The translations under genes were made by a program, and so were the position numbers. DNA of 64,000 bases, taken from assembly GCA_021199255.1 (NCBI GenBank), contig JAJQIK010000036.1, forward strand, positions 1-64,000. Direction: 5' to 3'. Under the pieces are notes generated by a model. It was given only the letters and a program-made list of their open reading frames with translations, searched no databases and was not told where the DNA came from. Below, in pieces: positions 6,779 to 16,275 of this stretch. Every line of letters starts with the position of its first letter. The stretch's first letter is position 1. The DNA comes from Clostridiales bacterium (lineage in GTDB: Bacteria > Bacillota > Clostridia > Lachnospirales > Lachnospiraceae).

Positions 6779-7153
6779 ATGGAAAAAAAGTATCTGATAG
6801 AGGCGTGTGATAAAATTTTTAATTTTTGGAAGTTGGAGGAGTATTTTACACCATTGGATTATCCTGAACTGACATTAAAAATATTTGAGGGGAAACAAGA
6901 AGTTCCGTTTGATGCGTATTACAATAATTATAGTACAAGAGATTTACCATTGAATGCATATTGTAGGCATAATGAATATTTAGTTAAGAATAACAAACCT
7001 GCTGAAAAGTTGTATGATAGAGCAAATGTCTATTGTGGTTGTTACAAAATAAAAACATTTGTGGAAAAAATGGCAGAAAAATGTCGATTGGATATGGATA
7101 AATATGCGGAGATAAATGAACTGTCGGGTAGATTTTATATTTTTTATGTTTAA
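6779..7153 (+). pseudogene. N-terminal part of SF1 helicase gene, ended by in-frame TAA
   Basis: ATG 6779 with a GGGG ribosome site begins MEKKYLIEACDKIFNFWKLE and runs 124 codons to TAA at 7151-7153. The following codons (Ile-Asp-Leu-Asn-Gly-Lys) are in the same frame and continue into the helicase core at 7160-9985 without a frameshift. Reading through gives one protein of about 1068 residues. A single-base change in a sense codon (for example GAA or AAA to TAA) would explain the stop. Alternatives are a sequencing error or true readthrough. It is preceded by structured RNA copy 1. Confidence 0.7.
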
Positions 7154-7159
7154 ATTGAT

Positions 7160-9985
7160 TTGAATGGTAAACTTACGGAGGAAGGCATACAAATAAGTCC
7201 TTTCTTTTATGCAGTTGTTTGTATGATAAAATCATCGGGAATAGCTGTTAACTTTACGCAGAAAGATATTAGAAACTTAAATGAAGATATAAATGAAATA
7301 CTCAAGCAAAATGATGTAGAAATCAAGTCCTTTGAAGATATAAAAGTGGTTAGAGATATTGTATTTGATAAATTAGGAATAAAAACTGAAAGTCAAATGG
7401 GATTGGAAGGTGCGTCAAATAATGTATATGCATGTAAGGGATTAAAGAAAGAAGAGGAAAGTAGCGATTTTTCGAGTTTTTATTTGGAAGATATAGAAAA
7501 AGTACAAAAAAATTATAAAAGCAATGAGCATATTATAAAATACACTACAGCACTGCTACCTAAAACACAGAAAAAGACAATGATAGACAGTGATGTTGAG
7601 GCTATCAAAAAATGGTTAAGTGTAGATAGATTTCCAATGGCGAAATACCCATCAAGATTCTCACCTACATTGATGCAGCAAGTGGCAATTAATATAGCTA
7701 TATCAGAAGAGGATAGGGCTGAGAAAATTTTCTCTGTAAATGGTCCGCCTGGAACCGGGAAAACAACACTTTTGAAAGAAATAATTGCATCAAATGTTGA
7801 ACGATTAGCAGAGACATTGATTAAATATGGAATTGATAGCAGTGCTTTTGTTTCTCATGAAGTGGAATCTGCATCTACTTTAAGCTATAAAGAAAAATAT
7901 TATGAAATACCGGAAGAAATAGCTAAATTTGGAATTTTGGTTGTGTCAAATAATAATGGTGCAGTAGAAAATGTCACATTGGACTTGCCTAAAGCAACGG
8001 ATTTAACAAGCCAAAATACAAGAACCCCATATTTTGATAGAACAGAGAATGAGGAAGTGTATTTTTCTTCAGTAGCAGATAAACTTATCGGAGAAGAGAA
8101 AAGTGCCTGGGGTTTAATATCAGCTCGTATGGGAAGAAAAGCATATGTGTCAGAAGTATTAGGAACATGTATATTTGCAAGAAAAAATGATGCTCCGGAT
8201 AAAATAACATTGGATTTAGCAGGGAAGAATAGTGATTCGTGGGATGAGGCAGTAGAAAAATTTAAGACTGCAAAAAGTATTGTTTTGGCGATAAGAAATG
8301 ATATAAAAAATGACCAAGAAATTCTAGAGAATTTTTATACGAAAGAAGAACAATTGGCTGACAGCAGGTTTGTATTACAGCAACTGCTCACGTCTAAAGA
8401 ACAATTAAATGTAAATTTGAATGAGATAAAAACAGAGCTGGAGAAAAACGAAAAGGAAACAGTTGAAGAAGAAAATGAAATTAACTATATAAAAGAACAT
8501 GCATCTATTTTAAATAAGTTGTTAATTTTTTTAAAAATTGGGAGGTTGGGCGAAATTGTTGCCCCAAAACAGCAGCATATTGAAGAGTTGGTTGTCGAAC
8601 ATGAGGATATTAAAAAAAGATATAATCTGATAGTCGCAAGTATAGAAGATGTATGTAAAAAAATAGATGACCAAAATAGAATAGTTTCCACACTGCAAAA
8701 GGAAGTACATAAATTTGAAGAAAAAGTGTTTGGTGAATTTGGCTCGCTGAAATGTAAGTATAAAAATAATTTGGCAGATAAAGACTTCTATAAAAATATA
8801 AAAGACTCAGAAGATGCGCAAAATGCATGCCCTTGGACATACGCTAAGTATGACGAGGCTAGAGAAAAATTGTTTTATGCTTCGTTGCAGGTTCGCAAAG
8901 CTTTTATTTTGAATTCGCCATATATAAAAAGAAATTTATTTGTATATGAGGCTTATAATAACGGAAGGTATACAAATGCAGAGAAAAAAGAGATGTTTCC
9001 GCATTTGTTCAATGCATTGTCGGTCGTAATACCGGTATTGTCTTCAACGTTTGCGTCGGTTGGAAGATTTTTGAAATATGCAGGGAACAGTAGTTTGGGT
9101 ATGCTTATTATTGATGAGTCGGGACAAGCTGTTCCACAGTCTGCTTTGGGAGCGCTTTATAGGACAAAGCAAGCTGTAGTTGTAGGAGATCCGTTACAGG
9201 TAGAACCTGTTGTAACTATTCCTAAAGTGTTAATTGACATATTAGCTGATAGTGTAGGTGTTTCACACGAATATAAGGTGATTGAAAATTCAGCACAGAC
9301 CTTTGCAGATAGTGTGAATGAATTTAATGGTATGATTGGTGAGCGACAGGTTGGGTGCCCTTTGGTTGTACATAGAAGATGTATAGAGCCTATGTTTTCT
9401 ATTTCAAATATGATTTCATATGATAATAGAATGTTTAATAAAACAAATAAAAAAGAAGAATATTTGAAACCAGAACAGCCATTCTTGATAAAAAAATCAG
9501 GTTGGATACAAGTCGAAGGAGCAGAAAATGGTGGAAGGGACCATTTTGTTAAAAATCAAGCCGAAAAAGTATGTCAATTAATCGAAAATGCAATACATGT
9601 ATACACTGCATTGTTTGAGACTGACGATAAAATATTTATAATTACACCTTTTAGAACTGTTGCAGATTCAATGCGTAATTATATCGTTGATTACTTTTGC
9701 GCAAGAGACTATGATAAGCAGAGATTGAAAAAATGGACGAATAATTGCATCGGTACAGTACATACTTTTCAGGGTAAAGATGCTAATGAAGTTATTTTTG
9801 TATTAGGCTGCTCAGATAGAAGTGTAGGCGCGATGAATTGGGTAGTTAGTAAGGCCAATATACTTAATGTCGCGTGTACAAGAGCAAAGTACAGGATTGC
9901 ATTTGTAGGAAATATAGACAATTGGAAAAATAGAAAGTATTTTAATGAGTTTATTCCGAATTTCATAGATGTATTAGATATTTAA
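7160..9985 (+). CDS. UPF1-like superfamily 1 helicase/ATPase core (downstream of in-frame stop)
   Basis: Predicted SF1B nucleic-acid helicase (AAA_11/AAA_12 type). Seen: Walker A GPPGTGKTT at about residues 195-203 and motif Ia VVSNNNGAVENV. A long charged insertion with coiled-coil character (about 370-540) follows. Then come Walker B LIIDESGQA (about 649-657), GDPLQVEPVV, TVHTFQGKDANEVIF and NVACTRAK. The only start in frame after the TAA is a TTG without a Shine-Dalgarno, so this is more likely the bulk of an interrupted gene than an independent one. Its AT-rich composition matches the CBASS operon, and its place in a defence/mobile island suggests an anti-phage role (inference). No nuclease domain is visible. 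Confidence 0.8.
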   Translation: MNGKLTEEGIQISPFFYAVVCMIKSSGIAVNFTQKDIRNLNEDINEILKQNDVEIKSFEDIKVVRDIVFDKLGIKTESQMGLEGASNNVYACKGLKKEEESSDFSSFYLEDIEKVQKNYKSNEHIIKYTTALLPKTQKKTMIDSDVEAIKKWLSVDRFPMAKYPSRFSPTLMQQVAINIAISEEDRAEKIFSVNGPPGTGKTTLLKEIIASNVERLAETLIKYGIDSSAFVSHEVESASTLSYKEKYYEIPEEIAKFGILVVSNNNGAVENVTLDLPKATDLTSQNTRTPYFDRTENEEVYFSSVADKLIGEEKSAWGLISARMGRKAYVSEVLGTCIFARKNDAPDKITLDLAGKNSDSWDEAVEKFKTAKSIVLAIRNDIKNDQEILENFYTKEEQLADSRFVLQQLLTSKEQLNVNLNEIKTELEKNEKETVEEENEINYIKEHASILNKLLIFLKIGRLGEIVAPKQQHIEELVVEHEDIKKRYNLIVASIEDVCKKIDDQNRIVSTLQKEVHKFEEKVFGEFGSLKCKYKNNLADKDFYKNIKDSEDAQNACPWTYAKYDEAREKLFYASLQVRKAFILNSPYIKRNLFVYEAYNNGRYTNAEKKEMFPHLFNALSVVIPVLSSTFASVGRFLKYAGNSSLGMLIIDESGQAVPQSALGALYRTKQAVVVGDPLQVEPVVTIPKVLIDILADSVGVSHEYKVIENSAQTFADSVNEFNGMIGERQVGCPLVVHRRCIEPMFSISNMISYDNRMFNKTNKKEEYLKPEQPFLIKKSGWIQVEGAENGGRDHFVKNQAEKVCQLIENAIHVYTALFETDDKIFIITPFRTVADSMRNYIVDYFCARDYDKQRLKKWTNNCIGTVHTFQGKDANEVIFVLGCSDRSVGAMNWVVSKANILNVACTRAKYRIAFVGNIDNWKNRKYFNEFIPNFIDVLDI

Positions 9986-10019
9986 AGTATAGATAGTGAA
10001 AGTTTAAACAGGAGACAAA

Positions 10020-10333
10020 TAACCTGACTTTGGGAGCATGTTACATCTGCTCCACAACTCAATATAGATGCCTTTTCTTTGACAATTTTGCAAATACAGG
10101 CGGCAGTTGGGACATTAGTAATAGCAATAATAGCTTTGATAACTGGAAATATTTCAGATTCATATATGGGAATCTCGATTAGTGATTTTTATTTTGAATA
10201 TAAAACCATGGAAGTTGAAAATTTGGATATTGATATTGCTTGGATTAAATATAGCGGGGGTTATATTCCATTCATTACGCTTGCTTCGATGGGGCTGTCA
10301 ATCAGCATATACAGGAAAATGGATTTGGCATGA
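10020..10333 (+). pseudogene. Broken membrane-protein gene
   Basis: Open frame after TGA at 10026 reads LWEHVTSAPQLNIDAFSLT and then ILQIQAAVGTLVIAIIALIT, a hydrophobic segment, then GNISDSYMGISISDFYF. The expected continuation (LNIKPWKLKIW...LILLGLNIAGVIFHSL) lies in another frame from about 10190, so there is a frameshift. No confident start with a ribosome site is visible. Function unknown; only the N-terminal region of an integral membrane protein survives. Confidence 0.5.
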
Positions 10334-10352
10334 CGCATATATTCTTTTTGTG

Positions 10353-10409
10353 CGGTTATCATTCTGGAAGCTTCGTAAACATGAGGTTTCCCAGAGTGAT
10401 AGCCGTTTT
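10353..10409 (+). terminator. Rho-independent terminator
   Basis: CGGTTATCATTCTGG (10353-10367) pairs with CCAGAGTGATAGCCG (10391-10405), followed by TTTT. It closes the accessory island before the GNAT gene. Confidence 0.8.
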
Positions 10410-10537
10410 AATCGTATACATGAAAACGTATAGAAATATGCTTTGCAAATGATTCCTTTCGGCATATAATAAGGCCATGCAGGAGTGATTTTATGGCACA
10501 GGCTAGTGTTCGTGTGGAGGATGATGGAAAGAAAATT

Positions 10538-11002
10538 ATGATGAAATATATAAGAGCGACGATAGAAGATATAGACGAGCTTGTCCGTACAAGAATCATT
10601 GTACTTCGTGCGGCGAATAACTTATCCGAGGATACAGATATGTCTGTAGTAGAAAAGGAGTCCCGTGAATATTATCAAGGAGTGCTGGAAAGCGGCGGGC
10701 ATATTGCTTATCTGGTATATGATGGGGATACCTTTGTTGGCGCAGGGGGCGTAAGCTTTTATCAGGTAATGCCGACCTATCATAATCCAACTGGTAAGAA
10801 AGCATATGTTATGAATATGTACACAGCGCCGGAATATCGAAGGCAGGGGATTGCATTTCATACGTTGGATTTACTGGTAAAGGCTGCAAGAAAACAGGGC
10901 GTGTCGCAGATTGCATTAGAGGCAACAGATATGGGACGGCCATTATATAAGAAGTATGGGTTTGTGCAAATGGAAGATGAGATGGAATTGGCTCAGCCTT
11001 AG
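10538..11002 (+). CDS. GNAT-family N-acetyltransferase
   Basis: Acetyl-CoA-dependent acyltransferase. Seen: IRATIEDIDELVRTRIIVLR at the N-terminus, and MYTAPEYRRQGIAFHTLD containing the acetyl-CoA loop (R-R-Q-G-I-A). The C-terminal part reads LEATDMGRPLYKKYGFVQME, the usual GNAT beta-bulge segment. I prefer ATG 10538, where the domain begins and GGAAAG lies upstream; an in-frame ATG at 10493 would add 15 residues without homology. 154 aa. The substrate is unknown. A degraded relative of its C-terminus sits at 6460-6632. Confidence 0.85.
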   Translation: MMKYIRATIEDIDELVRTRIIVLRAANNLSEDTDMSVVEKESREYYQGVLESGGHIAYLVYDGDTFVGAGGVSFYQVMPTYHNPTGKKAYVMNMYTAPEYRRQGIAFHTLDLLVKAARKQGVSQIALEATDMGRPLYKKYGFVQMEDEMELAQP

Positions 11003-11084
11003 CGCTCCGAATCTTTTCTATGGTAAATCAACGGCCGGTGTGATAGAATTTCCTACGAAAGATCTTTCTATGGGGAGGTGCGGC

Positions 11085-11864
11085 ATGACCAATCAGGAAA
11101 TACTGCAAATTGCGCTGGAGCAGTCGGCAAGGGATCTGAATTGTCAGGCGTCAGATTTCTTATGCAGTCATCATGTCATTGTGAAGTCCGGAATAGGCGC
11201 CGGCGCGCGGAAATACTACAAGGAACCGATAGCCTGCAATCTGGTGTCCTACGGCAATAATATTGTGGCGTCGGTTCGTGATGAGTACAGGGAAATCGTA
11301 GAGGAATACATAGGAAAATATGAGTTTTACCATTGCTTTGAAACGCCCAATATGCATTGGCTGAATGGGAAATTGTCGGAGCAGGGGCAGAAAATATGTT
11401 TTATGGCGGAATATTATCTGCCGGATATGGGAAAGGTGCACGCTTCCACGTGCGGGTACGAGATGAAGGTGCTGCGGCAGCCTGATTTTGCGAATCTATA
11501 CCAGCCGGAATGGAGCAACGCACTGTGCAGGGACAGAAAAGAATTAGATGTCTTAGGCGTTGGGGCATATGACCGTGGGAAATTAATCGGTCTGGCAGGC
11601 TGTTCCGCCGATTGCGATACCATGTGGCAGATTGGCGTAGACGTGCTGCCGGAATATCGAAGACAGGGAATCGCGGCCGCGCTTACCGGAACTCTGGCAA
11701 CGGAAATATTGGAGAGGGGCAAGGTGCCCTTTTACTGCTCGGCATGGTCTAATATCAGATCCGTGCGAAATGCGGTGAAAAGCGGATTGATTCCGGCGTG
11801 GGTGGAAATGACGGCAAAGCCGGAGGGAATTGTCGAGGAAATAAATGAAAAGGTATGTTTCTGA
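11085..11864 (+). CDS. GNAT-fold acyltransferase
   Basis: Seen: an N-terminal domain of about 150 residues beginning MTNQEILQIALEQSARDLNC, then a GNAT domain with VDVLPEYRRQGIAAALTGTL at about 185-205 and CSAWSNIRSVRNAVKSG near the end. ATG 11085 has GGGGAGG 7-9 nt upstream; an upstream in-frame extension overlaps the previous gene and has no homology. 259 aa. It could acetylate a small molecule or protein; the substrate is not inferable. It stands 52 nt before recQ on the same strand. Confidence 0.78.
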   Translation: MTNQEILQIALEQSARDLNCQASDFLCSHHVIVKSGIGAGARKYYKEPIACNLVSYGNNIVASVRDEYREIVEEYIGKYEFYHCFETPNMHWLNGKLSEQGQKICFMAEYYLPDMGKVHASTCGYEMKVLRQPDFANLYQPEWSNALCRDRKELDVLGVGAYDRGKLIGLAGCSADCDTMWQIGVDVLPEYRRQGIAAALTGTLATEILERGKVPFYCSAWSNIRSVRNAVKSGLIPAWVEMTAKPEGIVEEINEKVCF

Positions 11865-11916
11865 ATGGCTTGGGGAAACCGGCGGGAGCCATACAAAGGA
11901 TTCATGAAAGACAGGC

Positions 11917-13806
11917 ATGGACAAATACGAGGTTCTGAAAAAATATTTTGGATATGACAGCTTCCGCGAGGGGCAGGAAATGCTGATCGACGCCGTTCTG
12001 AAGGGTCAGGACGCGCTGGGGATTATGCCTACCGGAGCCGGAAAGTCTATCTGTTATCAGGTGCCGGCGCTGCTGCTGCCGGGGGTGACGCTGGTCGTTT
12101 CACCGTTGATTTCCCTGATGAAGGATCAGGTGCAGTCTTTAAATCAGGCGGGGATTCATGCCGCTTATATCAACAGTTCCCTGACGGAAGGACAGATTGC
12201 CAAAGCATTGGGGCTGGCGGCGCAGGGCGCGTATAAAATCATATATGTAGCGCCGGAGCGCCTGGAAAGCTACGGCTTCTTGCAGTTTGCGGCAAAGGCG
12301 CAAATAACGATGCTTACAGTAGACGAGGCGCACTGTATTTCTCAATGGGGACAGGATTTCCGCCCCAGCTATTTAAAAATCGTACAATTTATCCGGCGGC
12401 TTCCCCGGCGTCCTGTAATCAGCGCTTTTACCGCCACCGCCACCGAGACGGTTCAAGATGATATTGTCTGTGTTTTAGGGCTCAGGAATCCCACGGTTCT
12501 GGTGACCGGCTTTGACAGGAAAAATCTTTATTTTGCAGTGGAAACGCCCCGTAAGAAGGACGCCTACCTGCTACATTATGTACAGGAACATGCCGGGGAC
12601 AGCGGCGTGATTTATTGCGCTACCAGAAAAAGTGTGGAAGCGGTGTGTGAAAAGCTGGCGGCGGTACGGATTCCCGTAACCAGATACCATGCCGGTTTAA
12701 GCGGAGAAGAGAGAAAACAAAATCAGGAGGATTTTATCTACGATAGGAAGCCCGTTATGGTTGCCACGAACGCATTCGGAATGGGGATAGACAAATCCAA
12801 CGTCCGTTATGTGATTCACTACAACATGCCCCAGAGTCTGGAGAATTATTATCAGGAGGCCGGAAGGGCGGGACGCGACGGGGAACCCGGAGAATGTATT
12901 CTGCTGTATTCCCCGCAGGATATGGTGACGAATCGTTTCCTGCTGGGGAGTAAGGAGCAAAACGCCGAAATGACGGAGGAGCAGTTGGCGGCGATTCGGG
13001 AGAGGGATGAGGAACGTCTGCAGGCCATGTATCATTATTGTATGACCCGCAACTGCCTGAGGGAATATATTCTTCATTATTTTGGAGAACAGGGGAGCGG
13101 GCGCTGTGAGAACTGTTCTAATTGCCGAAAGGAATTTGAGGAGGTAAACGTTACCGAAGAGGGCAGGCAAATAATCCGCTGTATTTTGGAAATGCGGCAG
13201 CGCTATGGGGTGAATGTGGTCGCGGGAACGTTGCTGGGCGATAACAGGGCGAGATTGAAGGAGTACCATGTTTCGGACTACCCGTCTTATGGAAGTCTGA
13301 AGGGACATACAGAGGCGGAGATTAAAGAAATAATCAATCAGATGATTGTCGAGGGAGTATTGGCGCAGACCAGGGATCGATATGCCCTTTTGCGGATAGC
13401 GCCGAAGGCGCAGGGAATACTGAAAGGGGAAGAGGAGCTTTTCTTAAAAAGGCCGCTCCATGCAGACCCGCCGCCTGCCCCGAACGGCCAGATGGCCGGG
13501 GATTTCGATATCGTTTCGCCGAAGAGAAAAAAGTCAGATATTTTAAATTCCAGAGGTTTAGAATTGTTTGAAACGCTCCGAAAACTACGTATGGAAATCG
13601 CAAGAGAGGAAGCGGTTCCGCCTTATATGATTTTTTCCGATAAGACGCTGGTGGATATGTGCGTGAAGCTTCCCGGGGACAAAAAGGAAATGCTGAATGT
13701 GTCGGGCGTGGGGGAAAATAAGTATCAAAAGTACGGAGAGCGTTTTCTCCGTCAGATGAAGGAATACACTGGCGGCATAAGGAGAGACACAACCAATGGA
13801 AGATGA
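11917..13806 (+). CDS. recQ: ATP-dependent DNA helicase RecQ
   Basis: 3'-5' DNA helicase for recombination and repair. Seen: FREGQEMLIDAVL (motif 0), Walker A MPTGAGKSICYQ at residues 37-48, VDEAHCISQWGQDFRP from about 136, SAFTATAT, YHAGLSGEER, and ATNAFGMGIDKSNVRYVIHY with QEAGRAGRDG. A zinc-binding Cys cluster (RNCLREYILHYFG...CENCSNC) follows, with an RQC region and a C-terminal HRDC-type domain (about 540-620). 629 aa is normal length. It overlaps the MATE gene by 11 nt. The ribosome site is weak. Confidence 0.95.
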   Translation: MDKYEVLKKYFGYDSFREGQEMLIDAVLKGQDALGIMPTGAGKSICYQVPALLLPGVTLVVSPLISLMKDQVQSLNQAGIHAAYINSSLTEGQIAKALGLAAQGAYKIIYVAPERLESYGFLQFAAKAQITMLTVDEAHCISQWGQDFRPSYLKIVQFIRRLPRRPVISAFTATATETVQDDIVCVLGLRNPTVLVTGFDRKNLYFAVETPRKKDAYLLHYVQEHAGDSGVIYCATRKSVEAVCEKLAAVRIPVTRYHAGLSGEERKQNQEDFIYDRKPVMVATNAFGMGIDKSNVRYVIHYNMPQSLENYYQEAGRAGRDGEPGECILLYSPQDMVTNRFLLGSKEQNAEMTEEQLAAIRERDEERLQAMYHYCMTRNCLREYILHYFGEQGSGRCENCSNCRKEFEEVNVTEEGRQIIRCILEMRQRYGVNVVAGTLLGDNRARLKEYHVSDYPSYGSLKGHTEAEIKEIINQMIVEGVLAQTRDRYALLRIAPKAQGILKGEEELFLKRPLHADPPPAPNGQMAGDFDIVSPKRKKSDILNSRGLELFETLRKLRMEIAREEAVPPYMIFSDKTLVDMCVKLPGDKKEMLNVSGVGENKYQKYGERFLRQMKEYTGGIRRDTTNGR

Positions 13807-15133
13807 ATTATTTGAAAAAACGCCTGTTCACAGGGCTTATTTTACGCTGGCGCTGCCGGTAGTGTTTGGTATGGTCATTTCCGTGGTGTATAACATGGTG
13901 GATACGTATTTTATTGCGGGAACGGGAAATACCATGTTAGTGGCGGGAGTCTCCATAGGAGCGCCGGTTTTTACGCTGATGATTGCGCTGGGGGATATAT
14001 TCGGACTGGGAGGAAGCTCCCTCGTGTCAAGGCTTTTTGGGGAGAAGAGAGACGAAGAGGGGAAGCGTATCAGCGCTTTTTGCTTTTACGCGGCGCTGGT
14101 TCTGGGCGTTGCGGTAACTGTTGTCATGCTTCTTTTTCAGCAAAGTATTCTGACCGTTCTGGGCGCGGACGCGGATACCTATCAATATGCGGCGGACTAT
14201 TATAAATGGATTGTGATAGGAGCGCCGTTTATTATTCTGTCTTTTACGCCCTCGAATCTTCTCAGGACAGAGGGCTACGCCAAGGCGTCCATGGTGGGGA
14301 CGGTGCTTGGCTCGGTAATCAATATCATATTGGACCCGATTTTTATCTCGGTTCTGGGTCTGGGCGCCGCCGGGGCGGCCATTGCCACGGTGCTTGGCAA
14401 CGTGGCGGCGGACGGTTTTTATCTGTGGTTTTTGTTGCATAAGAGCCGGAAGCTTTCTGTTCTGCTTAAGGACGCTAGGATAGAGTGGGCGTTTATTCCT
14501 CAGATTCTGGCGATCGGTATTCCGGCTTCCATTACGAATCTGATGCAGAGCTTTGGAACCGCGCTGCTGAACCGGTATCTGCTGCTGTACGGCAGCGATA
14601 AGGTGGCGGCCATGGGAATCGCCATGAAGGTGAATCTTATCGCAGTCCTTATTATGGTAGGCTTCGCGTTTGGAGGGCAGCCCTTAATCGGATATAATTA
14701 TGGGGCGAAAAATAATAAGAGGTTTAAGCAGGTGCTTCGGTTTGCCTATTTGTTTGAAATTGGCATAGCAGGAGTGCTGACCGTCGTTATCTGCCTGTTG
14801 GCGCCGTCGCTGATCCGCCTATTTATGAAGGAGCAGCAGATTGTAGATATGGGGAGCCGGATGCTCCGCTGCCAGCAGATCGGCATGGTATTTATCGCGA
14901 TTGTACTGGTCAGCACCTGCACCTTTCAGGCGGCGGGGAAAGCCCTGGGCGCATTGCTCCTCTCTGTCAGCAGGCAGGGCGTTGTGTTTGCAGTCGTCCT
15001 ATATTGCGCCAACAGGCTGTGGGGCTGCACGGGAGTGTTGGTTTCCCAGGCGATTTCGGATTTCCTGACCGCAGCGCTTGCGGCGGCGCTTTGCGTAAAG
15101 ATGATAAAAGAGATAGAAAGGCAGCGTAAATGA
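13796..15133 (+). CDS. MATE-family multidrug efflux transporter
   Basis: Cation-coupled drug exporter in the cytoplasmic membrane. Seen: 445 aa with twelve predicted TM segments in two six-helix halves, starting LPVVFGMVISVVYNMVDTYF, the family's usual N-terminus, and a central NIILDPIFI segment. It overlaps recQ by 11 nt upstream and the ABC ATPase by 4 nt (ATGA) downstream, so it is co-translated in a larger operon although its function is unrelated to recQ. The substrate is unknown. Confidence 0.92.
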   Translation: MEDELFEKTPVHRAYFTLALPVVFGMVISVVYNMVDTYFIAGTGNTMLVAGVSIGAPVFTLMIALGDIFGLGGSSLVSRLFGEKRDEEGKRISAFCFYAALVLGVAVTVVMLLFQQSILTVLGADADTYQYAADYYKWIVIGAPFIILSFTPSNLLRTEGYAKASMVGTVLGSVINIILDPIFISVLGLGAAGAAIATVLGNVAADGFYLWFLLHKSRKLSVLLKDARIEWAFIPQILAIGIPASITNLMQSFGTALLNRYLLLYGSDKVAAMGIAMKVNLIAVLIMVGFAFGGQPLIGYNYGAKNNKRFKQVLRFAYLFEIGIAGVLTVVICLLAPSLIRLFMKEQQIVDMGSRMLRCQQIGMVFIAIVLVSTCTFQAAGKALGALLLSVSRQGVVFAVVLYCANRLWGCTGVLVSQAISDFLTAALAAALCVKMIKEIERQRK

Positions 15134-16221
15134 AAGTCGTATTGCAGAACCTGACGAAAAAATTTCCGAGCCGCGGCAGAAAAGCCGGCGGTGATGTAAC
15201 GGCGGTCAAGGACTTTACCTTTGAAATTCCCGACGGCAAGCTGGTAGGACTGCTGGGTCCTTCCGGGTGCGGCAAAAGCACTACGCTTTTTATGATATGC
15301 GGGCTTCAGAAGCCCACTGCGGGGCAAATATTCTTCGGCGATTATGAGGTCACGGAGCTTGCGCCGGAAAAAAGGGGCGTGGGTATGGTGTTCCAGAATT
15401 ATGCGTTGTACCCGCATTTGACGGTGAAGCAGAATATTATTTTCCCGCTGCAGAACCTGAAAGGGAAGGACAGGCTTTCTAAGGCGCAGATGGAAGAAAA
15501 GGCATATGAGGCGGCAAGGCTGGTGCAGATCGAAGACCTGATGGATCGTAAGCCGGGGGAGCTTTCCGGCGGCCAGCAGCAGCGAGTAGCCATTGCCAGA
15601 GCCATGGTGAAAATGCCGAAGCTGCTTCTGTTGGACGAGCCGCTGTCCAACCTGGACGCCCGCCTGCGGCTGCAGACCAGGGAGGAAATTAAAAAAATCC
15701 AGAGGGAAACTGAGATTACCACGGTTTTTGTGACTCACGACCAGGAGGAGGCCATGAGTATCTCAGATAGAATCGTGGTCATGAAAGAGGGCGTGATGCA
15801 GCAGGCGGGGGAACCCCAGGAGGTATATGACAGCCCTGTCAATTTATTTGTGGCAAAATTTTTGGGTACGCCGCCGATTAATGTGTTTCAAGGTAAAGTG
15901 AAGCAGGGCGGACTGTATATCGGCAACGCCCGGGTGCTTGAGGTGAAGCGGCTTCCGGATCAGGAGGTGGTTGTGGGAATCCGGCCGGAGGGCTTTGTTT
16001 TGGACGCGAACGGTCCTCTCGAATGTGGACTTTCCGGAGTAGAGGTTATGGGACGGGATATCAGCGTGGTTTCCGTGAATGACTTCTCGCTTAATCCTAC
16101 GATCCGTTCTATTATCGACGCGGAGAGCAAGGTGGATACCGCCTGCGGCGCGGTGAGATTTTCGTTGAAGCCGAATAAGGTGCTGCTTTTTGATAAGAAC
16201 AGCGAAGAGAGGATTTATTGA
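15130..16221 (+). CDS. Carbohydrate ABC transporter ATP-binding protein (MalK/UgpC type)
   Basis: ATPase that powers the sugar importer encoded downstream. Seen: Walker [10 protein letters not shown] at residues 43-51, Q-loop [13 protein letters not shown], signature LSGGQQQR, Walker [17 protein letters not shown], switch His in [10 protein letters not shown], and a C-terminal OB/regulatory domain after about 240 with VGIRPEGF. 363 aa, usual for CUT1 ATPases. It starts inside the MATE stop (ATGA) and is 54 nt before the first permease gene. Confidence 0.93.
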   Translation: MKVVLQNLTKKFPSRGRKAGGDVTAVKDFTFEIPDGKLVGLLGPSGCGKSTTLFMICGLQKPTAGQIFFGDYEVTELAPEKRGVGMVFQNYALYPHLTVKQNIIFPLQNLKGKDRLSKAQMEEKAYEAARLVQIEDLMDRKPGELSGGQQQRVAIARAMVKMPKLLLLDEPLSNLDARLRLQTREEIKKIQRETEITTVFVTHDQEEAMSISDRIVVMKEGVMQQAGEPQEVYDSPVNLFVAKFLGTPPINVFQGKVKQGGLYIGNARVLEVKRLPDQEVVVGIRPEGFVLDANGPLECGLSGVEVMGRDISVVSVNDFSLNPTIRSIIDAESKVDTACGAVRFSLKPNKVLLFDKNSEERIY

Positions 16222-16275
16222 TTCGTATGCGGATTCGGCGGCATATGATTTCGCAGGGAAGGGCAGGGTGCTGAG

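Noticed and set aside
7151-7153. TAA as a reassigned codon
   Set aside because: TAA ends other intact genes here (for example galK-independent cases such as hicB at 6430 and the ABC permease at 21402 use normal stops), so code reassignment is not supported.
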